Below, piece by piece: positions 46,701 through 58,534 of a DNA stretch of 64,000 nt. A program made the position numbers and the translations under genes. The notes beneath the pieces were generated by a model. It searched no databases, was not told where the DNA came from, and saw only the letters and a list, made by a program, of their open reading frames with translations. Source of the DNA: Apis mellifera (lineage: Eukaryota; Arthropoda; Insecta; Hymenoptera; Apidae); NCBI RefSeq assembly GCF_003254395.2, contig NC_037653.1, positions 2,232,001 through 2,296,000 of the forward strand, given 5' to 3'. Positions within the stretch are counted from its first letter, which is position 1, and each line of letters begins with the position of its first letter.

Positions 46701-48538
46701 GGGCGAAAATTCAAATTGAAATATTAATTGGCCCAGCGAGGTTCCTATCCTAGGTGGTCGCCTCGAAAATTTACGTATACATTTATGTATGCAGCCATCT
46801 ACCGACATGCGTATGCATTTATGTATGCGGCCACGTCTCAACGTAGAGGGCGCCCCACTTATTCTGACCGCTGCAAATAACTCGGCCCGTTGTTTGCATA
46901 ACCAAACTTCTTTCCCGGATTGTTCCGGCTCGCACAACGCGTGTCTCGAAATCAAATCGGGAGTGACTCGAAGATTTTAATCGATAGTTTTTAAATCCTC
47001 AATTCTTAAGAATCGATTCAATTTTAATCGGAATTTTTAACAACCTATAATCCAAGTATGAATATGTAAAGATACTTTTTTGGCTTCAATCTACTGATTA
47101 ACAATAAAAGTAAGCAATCTTATTTTTTGTAAAGAATATTTAACAAAATACACCAATCGAAGAATGTAATAAGGGACGTAAATATATTGTCAGAGATTCG
47201 ATCTCAATCGACGAGAATTAATAAATAATGATCGATTGATTTAGAAAGAAGGAAAAAAGGAGAAAGAATTGTATTATTACCACGCAGTACCACGACCCAT
47301 TTCCATCGGGGGAATACGTATTCTCTTTGTCAGTTGACGCTGGGGAGAGAATGTTCGTAACAGGCTGAAACTTCCTACGTTGATAACCATTTCGAACTCG
47401 TTACCTAAATTTCTCTAGAGACAACGGGTAGTAACGAAGGGCTATTGGTTAACTTTCTAGCATTGCGCGGTGTGACGTAGATCTAGAACGATAGTCTGGC
47501 CGGCCGAGATCGTGTAGACAATTCTATGAATGAATTCTCCCTCTAAATACACGCGAACCCCTTCCCACCACAACGTATTGTATATATTATCTCGTATACG
47601 TGATTCGCGTGCGAAATTGTCGAACCAGGTGTCTACGTGAGAAACGAAAACTCATTCATAAAAAAATCCTTAGGGACAAAAGGATCCTTCTTCACACTTT
47701 TTGAGAAGAAAGAACGAGATCCAAAGTGTTCGACCATTGCTTGTAAATAAATTTGAAACGATAAACAGGCGTTTTAAATCGATATAATTCGATTTAAAAG
47801 AGAGAGAGAGAGAGAGAGAAAAGAAAGAAAAAAAGAATTTTGGACAAAGGACAAAGCCACCGCCTATCGATCAATCGGCCACGATTAATTGCGAGCGAAT
47901 AAAGCGGCGAGCCAAGGCAATTAAGGCAATCGTTTCGACGATGGAAAAGTATCGAAGGGCCGATATCGAAAGTATCGATAAGTTTTTCCCTCGTCAATTA
48001 CGATCGAACGGTCCCCCAATCAGGAGGGTGGCCACTTTAAAAACTTCCCCTACCTTCGATGTTTCGAGCGGCGGTTCGCCGACTGTATCGATCGAGGGTA
48101 TCGCGTTAAATTTCTCGAGAATAATTTTCCTTCCAGCACACAGTTTGACGGAGGGGGAGGGTGCCTGCTCGAAAGGGGAGCCGATCAGTTTTTAAGGTTG
48201 AACGGCTTAAAAGTCGTCGTCTCGATGTCTCCGTTTGGATCCGGGGGAAAGGGAAAGGATCGTGATTCCTTCGACGAGGAATATCGACAACGGCGTTATG
48301 GTAATTGCATTAAGAGAAAACTGGAACTCTTAACTCCCGTTGCTTTAGTTCCTCCGCTCCCGTGGAAATTGATTCTTTCAGCCCCGGTGCCCTGTGAAAC
48401 GGGCCAAACTGGATTAGTATCGTAACGGTACACTTTAGCCAATTGCCTAAGTGGCGGGACGACGCTTAAACATGGATGGAAATTGAAATTGTTGTTTTTG
48501 TTAATCCCTTATTTTCGAGATTTTTTATAATCGATCGA
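43789..48538. other. Non-coding spacer
   Basis: AT-rich with GC pockets at 44520-45060, 46020-46160, 46720-46960 and 47860-48480. GA/TC runs lie near 44628-44647, 45010-45030 and 47799-47819. Two near-identical 18-mers with the core CATTTATGTATGC lie at about 46780 and 46815. The 45034-45130 segment has a TC-derived acceptor and GAG/GTATGT but no open frame. Confidence 0.5.
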
Positions 48539-48932
48539 CTTTCTCAATGAAATTGTGAACTACAAAGTGATCAGTGGGTAGGTTTATACATTTGATTCAA
48601 ATATATTATCAAGAAAGATACGATGAGAAATGAGACGCATACGTGATGATCGTAATCTATCGTTATATACCGACCGATAAGTTATCGACCGATCTATCGA
48701 TAAATCATTGAAAGATTGGAAGTCCAGAAATTGATTGATTTTCAACGAAACTCTACAAAGTGATAAATGTGTTGGTACAGTTTCTAAGGTTTAATTTAAA
48801 TATATCTATCAAGAAAGATGCAATGAAAAATAAGACGCATACGTGACAATCGTAATCTATCGTTATATACCGACCGATAAGTTACCGACCGATTTATCGA
48901 TAAATTGTCGAAAGGTTGGGAGAGTCCAGAGG
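48539..48932. repeat. Tandem duplication, ~200-bp unit
   Basis: Two head-to-tail copies meet near 48731. Shared segments are TACAAAGTGAT, ATCAAGAAAGAT (48609 and 48809), AAGACGCATACGTGA, CGTAATCTATCGTTATATAC and GACCGATAAGTTA(T/C)CGACCGAT. Each carries the palindrome-rich CGATAAGTTATCG region. Divergence is modest. Non-coding. Confidence 0.88.
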
Positions 48933-48953
48933 TCGCTCTCGTCTTTCTCTATC

Positions 48954-48976
48954 ATGGCGGCCAAGATGGTGCTCGT
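48954..48976 (+). other. Candidate minimal first coding exon
   Basis: A pyrimidine-rich CTCTCGTCTTTCTC stretch precedes ATGGCGGCCAAGATGGTGCT, followed by CGT and GTAAGTC. Translated it gives MAAKMVLV with a phase-2 donor, resembling the tiny first exons with TOP-like leaders of housekeeping or ribosomal-protein genes. The -1 base of the donor is T, not G. Read on the other strand the same bases hold two CCAT cores (GCCGCCAT and CCATCTTGG) of the Pho/YY1 type. A possible acceptor near 49109 leads to only about 16 codons before a stop, so no continuation is established. Confidence 0.2.
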
Positions 48977-48984
48977 GTAAGTCG

Positions 48985-51559
48985 AGAAATTTCTTGAATC
49001 CTCTTGTTGGAGAAACTAACTTAACCAACTCTCGCAAATTTAAAAAAAAACACCGATTTCGATAATTACAACAAGTAATCGCCAATACGATTATTCCCAC
49101 TAGTTTCTCAGGAATTTCTCTTGTTCTACCAAAGTTAGGGCGAACTTGTCGTTAGAATAGGGGGACGCAGCTGCGCCGAAAAATCCGATCCGATAGATTT
49201 ATCGCGTAGAGGGGGAGGAGAAGGAGGGGTTTCCGGTCGAGAGCCCCAATAAAATTGATTACGGCTGAGCTTAAACACCGTTAAACCGTAACCGTGCATA
49301 ATAAAGGACCAGCGTACAAACTGTTGCGCGCCCGTGTGCGCGGTTATGCTGAAATTTGCTTATAAATTTGCATCGCATTAACGAAGTATAAGCGGAATTA
49401 TATCTATATCACGCGTGCACGAAATTGCGACTCATCGAGCATGAAAATTATTCTGACACGGGGCCGCGGGAATTCTGCCAAAAAAAAAAAAACGATATTT
49501 TTCAAAAGCACGTATCGGATGTGGTTTTTTTTTCTTGCACGAAACGTCTTGGAAAAACGTCTTGAAAGTGCAAGATAAGTTTGTAAGTCTGGAAAGAGCG
49601 GGATAAAAAGTGGCTCGTTTCTTTTTCTAGCGAGTATTAGCATGATTGACTTTTGAACACGTAGTCAAAAGTCGGATTTTTACTTTTTTTATATCTTGGG
49701 TATCTTGGAATTCTTGAAAGTTAATATTTGCATTTTAGCAGTAGCAGTGAAAATGACTCGAAGGATATAGTAGCGACTATAATATAGTCTCAGTCACAAT
49801 ATTCTGTTTAGCATTGCTAATCATGCAAAGAAAAAAAAAAAAAGAAAAAAGAACTTGAACTTTTATCATTATCTTCGTGCCATTCTTCTTAGAATTAAAA
49901 AGTATAGTAGACTGTTTTAATTTTAAATCTTAAAAAAGATAAAAAAAAAAAACTTGTGAAATTTATAACATCAAATTATTCGAAAAAAAAAAAAATGAAA
50001 TATGTTAAAATGAAGAGAATCAATTCTATACAAGAAATGTTTCATAATTTAAATAAAAAATCCTTGCTATCACTCTCTTTCTTATCACAAAGGGATATAG
50101 ATAATACGCACGAAGAAATAAAATTCTAACAATATCGATGTATTTTCGATATTTTCAATACTTTTTTTTCTTCTTTTTAAACTAATCAATTTTGTTTCGC
50201 TTTGTGTATTCCATCCGATCGATGCAATCGTCGATGGCACATTGCGGTGTTCCTCGGGTATTTAAATGAATATTACACGTTGCATAAGATATTTCTACAC
50301 TGCACGGTTTCATTTATGGAGGAAAAGTGGGAAACTAGTCCAGGTTACGTCGCTTATTCTACGTACCATTTTCGAATTGTACGAATAATTTCTTGGATCT
50401 TTACATTTTTGTGGAAAAATTCCTGCTTACAATTTTTATTCCTCATCGATGTCAAATAAATTTCTTCAAGACTTTTCAATTCAAGAGAAACTCGTTCGCA
50501 GCAAATAGAAATAAGAAATGCTCAATAATTTCTGCGCCACTCATTCAGAAAATAAATTTTATATCTAACATTTCTTTCTTTCTTTTCCTTTTTTTTTAAC
50601 AGACGTTCCGTTTCGGTTAACTATTCATCAGTAACTAAAGGGGGAAATGATCGAAACGTACGCCTGGATCAAGTTCAACAGACATAAAAGCACGTCCCCT
50701 TTTAGTAGTAATACTCAATAATTCCTCGGCCATGTACGATTTCCACGACGCTATACACGAGAAGGGTATTGACCTTGATGCGACAGGTTCCAGAAGATCG
50801 TATCCTATTCTCGAGCCCATCTATATGTCTAACTATAACGTTAAGGACAAGAGAAAAAGTCGATGGAAAATTCATAAGTAGATAACCTCGCTATGACAGC
50901 CTGCTGCTCCCCTCACCAGGTAAAGCTCGGATATCGAAATCAGGGCTTGTACAATCTCAATCTCTTTCCCCTGTGCATTCTACTTATAACCTTTTCCCCA
51001 TTGATTATTTAACAATCTCCATATTCCCTATGGCATGGCTACGTCTCCTATTATAATTATAATTAAAGATCAATGTAATAAAGATAAACGTAATATCCGA
51101 ATGTGGGATACGTATGAAGTTTAAATCGTTTCACAATTATTCTTCTAATTTCAAAATAACGTGCGTCTTGAAAGTAGCGTCGTTCAACAGTTGCCTCAGA
51201 GCAGTGATAAAAGTAATGGACAGTGTTCGAGGAAGTTTGGAAGAAGTAACATAGGGCAATGTAGTATAGGCCTAAAGTTTTAAGCCTCTAATTTCGCTAA
51301 TTTCGTTCCCCCCCAGCTTTTACCGTCAAGGCAAGTGTACAGCTTTCGAAATTGATTTAGATTACCTGTCAAAGTTCAGATGTTTCCATATTTTATCGAT
51401 GTGATTCTATATCCGGCCTACTATCTCTGAAATCGATCAATTTAAATGAGAATTACTCGTTAGAGAAATTCCTCGCCTATTGAATTTTGATTTTTCTTTC
51501 ATAAGAAAATATTATATTCTCTTTGAGCCACCAAAATCAAAGGAAAATGGTAAAACTCG
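48985..51559. other. Non-coding spacer
   Basis: AT-rich with moderate-GC blocks at 49140-49350, 50640-50960 and 51160-51440. A plus-strand CTGCTCCCCTCACCAG abuts GTAAAG at 50919/50920. No supported gene. Confidence 0.5.
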
Positions 51560-51960
51560 ATACCTTTATTAATAGATTAAGAATATTCCATTTCTATTTT
51601 TAGCAGTGGCTGCCTATTTATAAAGATATTACAATAATAAACAGGTTATTTTTAAATGGATTGTTATTAAATCGCGAGAATTATAAAATTTCTCCAAGAT
51701 TAAAAAAACATGCAAATATTTTAAAACGCGGTGCATTATTTAAATCTCTCCACGAGAATGATAAAAATCTCTAAAAAACTTTCAATTATCCAAGAAAATC
51801 ATAAAATTCCTTTATGGATTAAGAATCGTTACATCATGGCACCATTTTTAGCACTGGCTGCCATTTATAGAGACTATACTGCGGCAGTAAATAAGTTATT
51901 TTAAAGTGCATTATTTAAATCTCTTAGCTCTACGTAAATTTCATTTATAGAGCCATTATA
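51560..51960. repeat. Imperfect tandem repeat, two copies
   Basis: GATTAAGAAT (51575, 51817), TTTTTAGCA(G/C)TGGCTGCC, TTTATA(A/G)AGA and GTGCATTATTTAAATCTCT (51731, 51906) recur in the same order. Offsets of 242 and 175 bp show that copy 2 lost about 67 bp. Non-coding. Confidence 0.8.
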
Positions 51961-53825
51961 TTTTACCTCGAATTGGGAAAATTATTTTAAAGCGCAATGG
52001 ATTATTTATCGAATTCCTAGCAACGAGTGAAAGAAATTACAGAGGTCGCGTTGTTTCGAGGCCCCCTCGGTTGACAACGCCGTGCTCGACACGCACATCT
52101 TAAAAACCGAGCCCCAGGAGTAATCGTTACTGCATTAGAGCGCTCATTGTCGCGCTGGCTGGCGGCGGTTGAAAAATGAGAGCGTTCGCGCGAGTGGTTT
52201 CGAGTGCGTGAACGCTCGTACCGAGCGACTGCGTGGGTCGAGTGCTCGTCTCAAGTGCCCATGCCATCTCGCCGGTGATCCCAATTCCGAAAACGCGAAT
52301 AGGTATCCCGAGGACGCCGACTTGAAGTGACAAAAATAAAATTGAATATTTTTTTGAATTTTAAGAATCTTTCTTTCTTTTTTTTTTTTTTTTTAATCAG
52401 ATATAATGTAAATTACGTGAAATTAGAAAAATTCCAAGTCGTCATTTTGCTGATTTTTAACTCGTTTAACACTTATAAAGTTTCTTATATAAATTTTTGT
52501 CTAATTATAAATATGATGTCCAATTTATTTATTTTGTAAATTTCTCATTAAAGTTCAAGAGTTCAAGTTAAAAAAATATGTAAAAATATAATAATAACTT
52601 AAAATTTACAATAATCATTTGCCATCAGTTCTCCTTTAACCTTCCACTTTTCAATTATAAAAGAACAAGCAAAGATTGAAATTAGTAAAAAAAAGAAAGT
52701 TTCAATGCTGGATACTCATTCAAGAAATCAAATTCTGAAATCCGTCTATCAAAAATTGAGGAAAATTTACCTCAAATTGGAAACGCGTGAAATTTTTTAT
52801 CTTCTTTTGTATTACCAAGATTTCCAGTTTTCTACAAAGTAGAAAACACGCGCAATATATTTCCTGGATCAAACAACTTTTGGGGCGTGGAGGCACGATT
52901 ACGAATACTCCTCTCATCATTGCGACAAGCGTTCGAGGAACCCACCACTTGCGGATACCTATCGGCGGTATTATGAGAAGAAGGCGAGGAGAAAGATGGG
53001 AGAGAGAGAGAAAGGAAAGGCGTATTCGAGAGGCGGCGAGGCAAATAGAGTCATCTGACAAGGCTGCTTGCAGCATCGAGGCCGCGGAATTATTAATTTT
53101 AATTACACAACTCGGAGAGAGGCTGCGTGGAAGGAAAGGCTCACGTAATAAACTTACGGCAACAGCATCGGTACCAAACCTACCACCACCATCACTACAC
53201 CAACCAACCACACACCACATCGCACAGACCGGCGTCTTTCCACTTCCATCAACACCGTCGTCTTTCCAACACTCCTGTATCGCCATCATCCATCCGCAGC
53301 GGCATTACGTGGGTATTGATTAAACGCAACGCATCCCACCCCCTTCGAACGGGACGTGGAGGAGGAGGGGTGGCGGTGGAGGGTGCTTTTGGCACAGGAG
53401 TTGGCCGACAATTAATATTATTTATCGACGTCTTAATCGGCCGGCCGCATCTAACCGCCGACTCTAACCCCTGGGGTTTGAAGGCAGGGGTTGGAAACCG
53501 AGCTTGGCTGCAACGAAGGAACACGAATTGACGGGGTAAAACCGAAGGAAGAGGGTGAAAGGTTTTCTCCGTGTACTCTCTTTAGGCGACACTCGAGAAA
53601 GTGGTCAAGCTTTTATGGAAGAATCGGAAAATTAATATGCATTTGATAAGCATGTCAACATATGAATATTATTATTAATATTATATATTTATATAACACC
53701 CAAAATTCCTTGTGGTTTTTACGATAAATATTTTTTATTAATTTTCACGAAATATTTTCGTATATTCATTAAGGATAACTATGCATATTGTAAGAAAACG
53801 AGGAAAAAATGAGGAAACAATATTT
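51961..53825. other. Non-coding spacer with GC pockets
   Basis: CpG-rich pocket at 52030-52330, T-run near 52378-52394, AT-rich to 52860, then a pocket to about 53600. That second pocket carries frames of 178 (plus, 52787-53323) and 189 codons (minus, 52720-53289) over the same bases; both are Arg- or Ser/Pro-rich without domains, so neither is called. Confidence 0.5.
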
Positions 53826-53893
53826 CAGGATTCGAACCTGCGACTCTCAGATTTGAAAGCTGCTATTATAGCCCCTACGCTACAGTGCTGCTC
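53826..53893 (-). other. tRNA-like sequence with Pol III A and B boxes
   Basis: On the minus strand TAGCGTAGGGG (53882-53872) matches the A-box consensus TRGYNNANNNG, and GGTTCGAATCC (53838-53828) matches the B-box GGTTCRANNCC. They are 33 nt apart, a normal tRNA spacing. The T-arm pairs four of five positions, but I cannot build a clean cloverleaf: D-arm and anticodon-arm pairing is poor and the acceptor ends do not match. A T4 stretch lies upstream only. It is best read as a tRNA pseudogene or a tRNA-derived SINE head; isotype not assigned. Confidence 0.45.
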
Positions 53894-54337
53894 TTTTGTT
53901 TTCTTCTTATTATTTGTTTTTATTCATAATACAAAATATTATAATATTACAATGATTAACTTTGCAGGATTAAATTTGTTCGCTCTATTTTATTTTATTT
54001 TTTCATATTATATAAAATTATTAATATAATCGAAATGCTTCTTTCTGTTAAGAATGAGTAATCAGCATATATTCGAAGAATTTTAATTATGGAGGAAAAT
54101 TTCCCTTTTTCAAATTTTGTGAAGAAACGAGGAACATGTTTTAGCATGTTGCCAGAATACATTAGAAAAATTTTAATCTTCGATGGATGCAATGTAATAT
54201 AATGAGATCGAGGAAGTAGTTAAGTAAATTGAACGCTTACGTTTGACCAATCGATCAGCTATACTACTTATCATGAATGCTTCTTATTGAAATATTACTC
54301 ACGTTTCCAGTTTGGTTAATTCGAACACGGAAATGAA
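53894..54337. other. AT-rich spacer
   Basis: AT-rich, no gene recognised. It lies just downstream (minus-strand sense) of the recursive-splice-like site. Confidence 0.5.
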
Positions 54338-54372
54338 GACTTACCTGAAACAAAGAGAGTAAGAAAGATTAA
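54338..54372 (-). promoter_or_regulatory. Recursive-splice-like (ratchet) site, minus strand
   Basis: Read on the minus strand, AATTAATC (branch-point-like), TTTCTTACTCTCTTTGTTTCAG and GTAAGTC are contiguous. The 3' splice site CAG (54347-54345) directly abuts a near-perfect 5' splice site (GT at 54344-54343). This zero-length-exon arrangement is the known signature of recursive splicing in long insect introns. It implies, but does not prove, that a minus-strand gene is spliced across this region. Confidence 0.4.
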
Positions 54373-54880
54373 TTACGTTTCATTAACCCTTTTTTCTTGA
54401 CTTGGTCAATCCGAATTGCGAATTTAAATAACGAATTAAAATTTAATTAGTTAATCACTACGTAATATTATTAATTTATCAAAATTAACGCGTAAAGATG
54501 TATTTTTAAATTTTCTTTATATCCCAAATACAATGAAATTTATTATTTCCATGAAGATCTATGTTGAATTTTCTTAATTCCATTTTTCAAATCCATTTAT
54601 TATCGATTAATATATATATATATATACAATAATGGAATAAAATAATAAACATAATAAATTTTCACCCTACTACTATATTCCATTCTATTTGGTGAACAAG
54701 AGTTACGATGGATTTCATAATTCTCGAAGAAGAAGGAGAATTCTCCGATATTAATTTTATCGATAATAAAAATAAGAAACCCAAGAAACATTTTACCCAA
54801 TTCTCAACAACAGAATAATTCAATCCGAACAATATATTTTACGATTTTTCGCATTTTCACTCGTATAACAAAAATCAATT
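54373..54880. other. AT-rich spacer
   Basis: AT-rich with a short TA run near 54609-54626. Nothing else recognised. Confidence 0.55.
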
Positions 54881-55096
54881 TATTCTTCGAGAATCGGATT
54901 CTCCCTCCCCCATTCTCCACCCTGTTGTTTATTCTTTCTCAATCGCTTGTAAGTTATTTATAAAAAAAAAATATATATTCTTCGAGAATCGGATTCTCCC
55001 TCTCCCTCCTCCTCCCTCCCTCCCCCATTCTCCACCCTGTTGTTTATTCTTTCTCAATCGCTTGTAAGTTATTTATAAAAAAAAAAAAAAAAAAAA
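54881..55096 (+). repeat. Recent tandem duplication, A-tailed units
   Basis: TATTCTTCGAGAATCGGATT begins each copy (54881 and 54976) and each ends in TTATTTATAAAA plus an A-run. Outside a pyrimidine insertion of about 17-20 bp in copy 2 and the A-run lengths, the copies appear identical by eye. This is the youngest-looking duplication in the window. Confidence 0.92.
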
Positions 55097-55170
55097 GTTG
55101 GCGGGACACGGTGTATTGTTCATTGATCGTTCATTCGAGCGAAAATTTTCTGCTTGACAAAGGGCGAGAA

Positions 55171-55206
<36 letters not shown>

Positions 55207-58200
55207 GAGAAAAAAATTGTAAGAAAAGATGGCTTCGAGACAAACGTACCAGCGATGGGAGAAAAGGATCAAAGGGGAAGAAAGGACGGGGTTCGTGAAA
55301 CCCTTTTGACCGACCTTTCATGGAAATCTTGTCGCCATCTTTCCCCCCCCCCTCTCCCCTCCTTCTTTCTATTTTTCCATCCCAACAAATTAGTTATCGA
55401 AAATATTATTCCAAGCAATTAAACTCGTATTTCCTTCACAGGCTCACAATTTTTCTACCCCTCGTCTTGGAAAGGTTTCCTCCGACGACTCGAGTGTCAC
55501 CGGTCCCCCTCGGTGCACTTCAAGTATTGGATATTCTTATCGAAGATTTATTTCCTAGCGGTGATAAACGAGCGTGCAGAATGAAAGTACATATATATAA
55601 TCGAAATATTTTGTTAAAAGTCTTCATCGATCGTTTATATAATTTTTTCTTTTTTGGTAATTAATTATTATTAAATTCGGGACGGAGGAAAATTAATTGG
55701 AAAAAAGGAAGAGAAATTTATTTATTAGAGAAGATAAATAATTTGATATTAATCTCCTACTCTATTTACAATATTGCAAAAATACATGCGTGAGATATGC
55801 GGAATCAAAATTTTATTTTCTCGACGAATTTCACTCGGAGAGATAATATTTCAAACGTTTCATCGGATGAACCGTCGATGAACGATAAAGAAAATATTTA
55901 TTTCGATTAATTTAATGATACTCTCTTCTTAGTCCATTTATAAACGAGCAAAAAATTAAATAATCGTTTAATTAAATGATCACGGAATATAAATTATTAC
56001 ACACTTTTACGTATCCCTTTTTGTAAATTAATCCAACAATTAAGAAAATAGAAATTATCTTGTTCGAGCGGTGGTGGACTATCGATCATTTTCTGCTGCA
56101 ACAAATTGTTTTCAACACGGAAACGCGCGTGGCTAAAAAAAGTGGAAGAGATAAGAAGCGAGGGGGGGAGGGAGGAGGAGGGAAGAGTGGAAGGGTGGCA
56201 CCACCTTTGTAAAATGTACTTCGTCACCTTGCCCCAGGAAACGCGTGACCAAACCTGTCCAACTCTTGACCACTCCTTTCCTTCCCCCTGTTCGATATTT
56301 CCACCCCTCCCTCGGTCGTTCGTGAAACGTGTTCACCTCCCCCGTGACGTAATTATGAAGTTTATCAAGGGGAATGAACGCTCGAAGACACGGTCGATCA
56401 TCGTTCCATTTTATTTATTTTTCTTTTTCTTTTTTCTCGAAAATTTAATCCTTATACCTTTTTCTTTCCCTCCAAAAGTTTAGTTCCCAGAAAAATTTGA
56501 TTTATTTACGAGACACCCTGTATATCAATTTTCACAATTATTAACGATAATATTGAAAAATTATTATACAAACGAAAATTTTAAATCTCTCTCGGATTTA
56601 CAAACCTGAACTTTTTCTCAAAATTTTCGACTTTCAATTTTCATTTTTATTTTCGAAATATCTTTCCCCGAAATCATTCGAATCGAGTCAAACTCCTTTT
56701 CTAAAAATCTCGCTCGTCCCTCCTCTAGAAAAATCCCGTGGAACGCTGCTGATTAAACGATACAGAGAATCCCCAACATCCATCAGCTCCCACGATAACC
56801 TCCTCCTCCCTTCTTCTCTTTTCTCTCCGTTTTCCTTCCACCTTGGCCAGGATTTTCGCCCCGTTTACGAAGGGAGAGAGAGAGAGAGAGAGAGAGGAAG
56901 AGAAGGAGGAAGACCATATACGCGACGAATGCGGCAAAGCGCATAATACAGCGCGGACAGTAGATTGGATGCCTTCTCAGTAGGTGGATGAAAGGAAAGG
57001 GTCGACTCGTGACGAATTCGAGAGGATTCAAGACTGGTTACGTTTACGTTTAAAGGAAGAGATAAATCGTTTCCTTTCCCTGATGTCGTATGGTAAGGAT
57101 ACTAACTTTTTTCAGAGAGTGCGTGAACCGAAACGAGAATGGGTCCTTTTAAAATTTTCTTTTCGAAAACGTGTCCATCCATCGCGCTGAATGGACAGGG
57201 TTTAATGAGTTTATTTGTTTCGTATAATTCAACGTTAAGTTACGGACATTGACTGTATATTTTTTTTTTGAAATTCGTCTTTTTGACAGATATATTAAAA
57301 TGTAAATTATTTAAAATCTATAGGTTTTTTGATTGTCATTTTTCATACGTGAACTTTATTTTATTGAATGTATACTTTCTGCATACTTGTTAAATTTAAT
57401 AGACACTAAATTAAAGTTAATAATTTTGTTTATAGTCTGTCCAATTCTTTAGCTAATTGAAATAGAAAATTCTTTCGAGTTTCGTTTATTTCATCTTGTT
57501 GTATAATAATCTAAACATTGATGGCTGCCAAATCTAAAAAATAATTATAAAACACGTGAAGGGGATCTAGATGCTTTCAAGGTATTTTCTTCATTATCAT
57601 CTTTTATTTCAATATCTAAAATAATTCTTCTTCGCATTCTTCTTTTTTTACGGTATGAATTCTGATAATTTCCATTCCCATTGTCATTTTCAATTTCGTT
57701 TATGCTAGTTATTCTTTTTATTCCTCTTATTATTCTTTCTTATTTCAATTCCATATCTTTTGAACACTTGCCCGTAATACTCTTAGCTAAATAAGCAAAA
57801 TATAAATATAAAAAAATATATTTCTTTGGATATATTTTTTGAAAATATCTTGAAAAATTCAAATCCTCATTTAAATAAAATAAGTTTCCAAATAGCATTT
57901 ATTTTTTTTTTTATAAAACGCATTGTTGAAATTATCTTTCACTTATTTTTGGATCTATTTGTTTCACTTACATAAAAATCACATCTTTTCTCTGCAAAAT
58001 TCACCGTCGAAGGGATTATTTGTTATCATATCACAATTGAAAACAACTTGTTTGCCAGTTTGCTTCGTCTTATTTTTTCTTATTCATAGTTACTTCATTT
58101 TTGTTATTTCAATAAACTGATCTATATAAAAAATCAACTCGTCAAGTTTTCGTCAAATATACAACATCTAAAAAGATAAAATATAAATGTTCTAGAAAAA

Positions 58201-58470
58201 ACGAAATAGAAATATATATTTACTGCCATATATTATAACCATTAAAAACCAATACGTAACATTCAAAGAACAATATTTGCATATACAGAATTTTTAAGCA
58301 CAAAATCAAAAAAAACCTTTTGAAAATTGATTCTAATATTAATATATTCTTCACACGTGCAAGAATTACCACGTAAAAATTGATGTATAAAATAAATCAA
58401 ATGTTTTATTTTATTAATTTTCTAATCTAAATTAAATCATTTCAAATTGTCAATTTGTTTAGAATCAACC
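55097..58470. other. Non-coding spacer
   Basis: GC pockets at 55100-55520 and 56080-56400, GA runs at about 55176-55201 and 56874-56895, otherwise AT-rich, strongly so at 57240-58470. Short overlapping frames only. Confidence 0.5.
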
Positions 58471-58493
58471 TATATATATATATATATATATAT
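58471..58493. repeat. (TA)n microsatellite
   Basis: About eleven TA units, 42 bp before the GATA/GA compound repeat. Confidence 0.9.
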
Positions 58494-58529
58494 CTCTTTC
58501 GAAGAATCATTTTCTTACACGACAAAGAG

Positions 58530-58534
<5 letters not shown>

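Noticed and set aside
52720..53323. Frames of 178 (plus) and 189 (minus) codons over the same DNA
   Set aside because: Both strands are open over the same GC pocket, and composition is low-complexity (Arg/Glu, Pro/His/Thr). No splice or motif support favours either.
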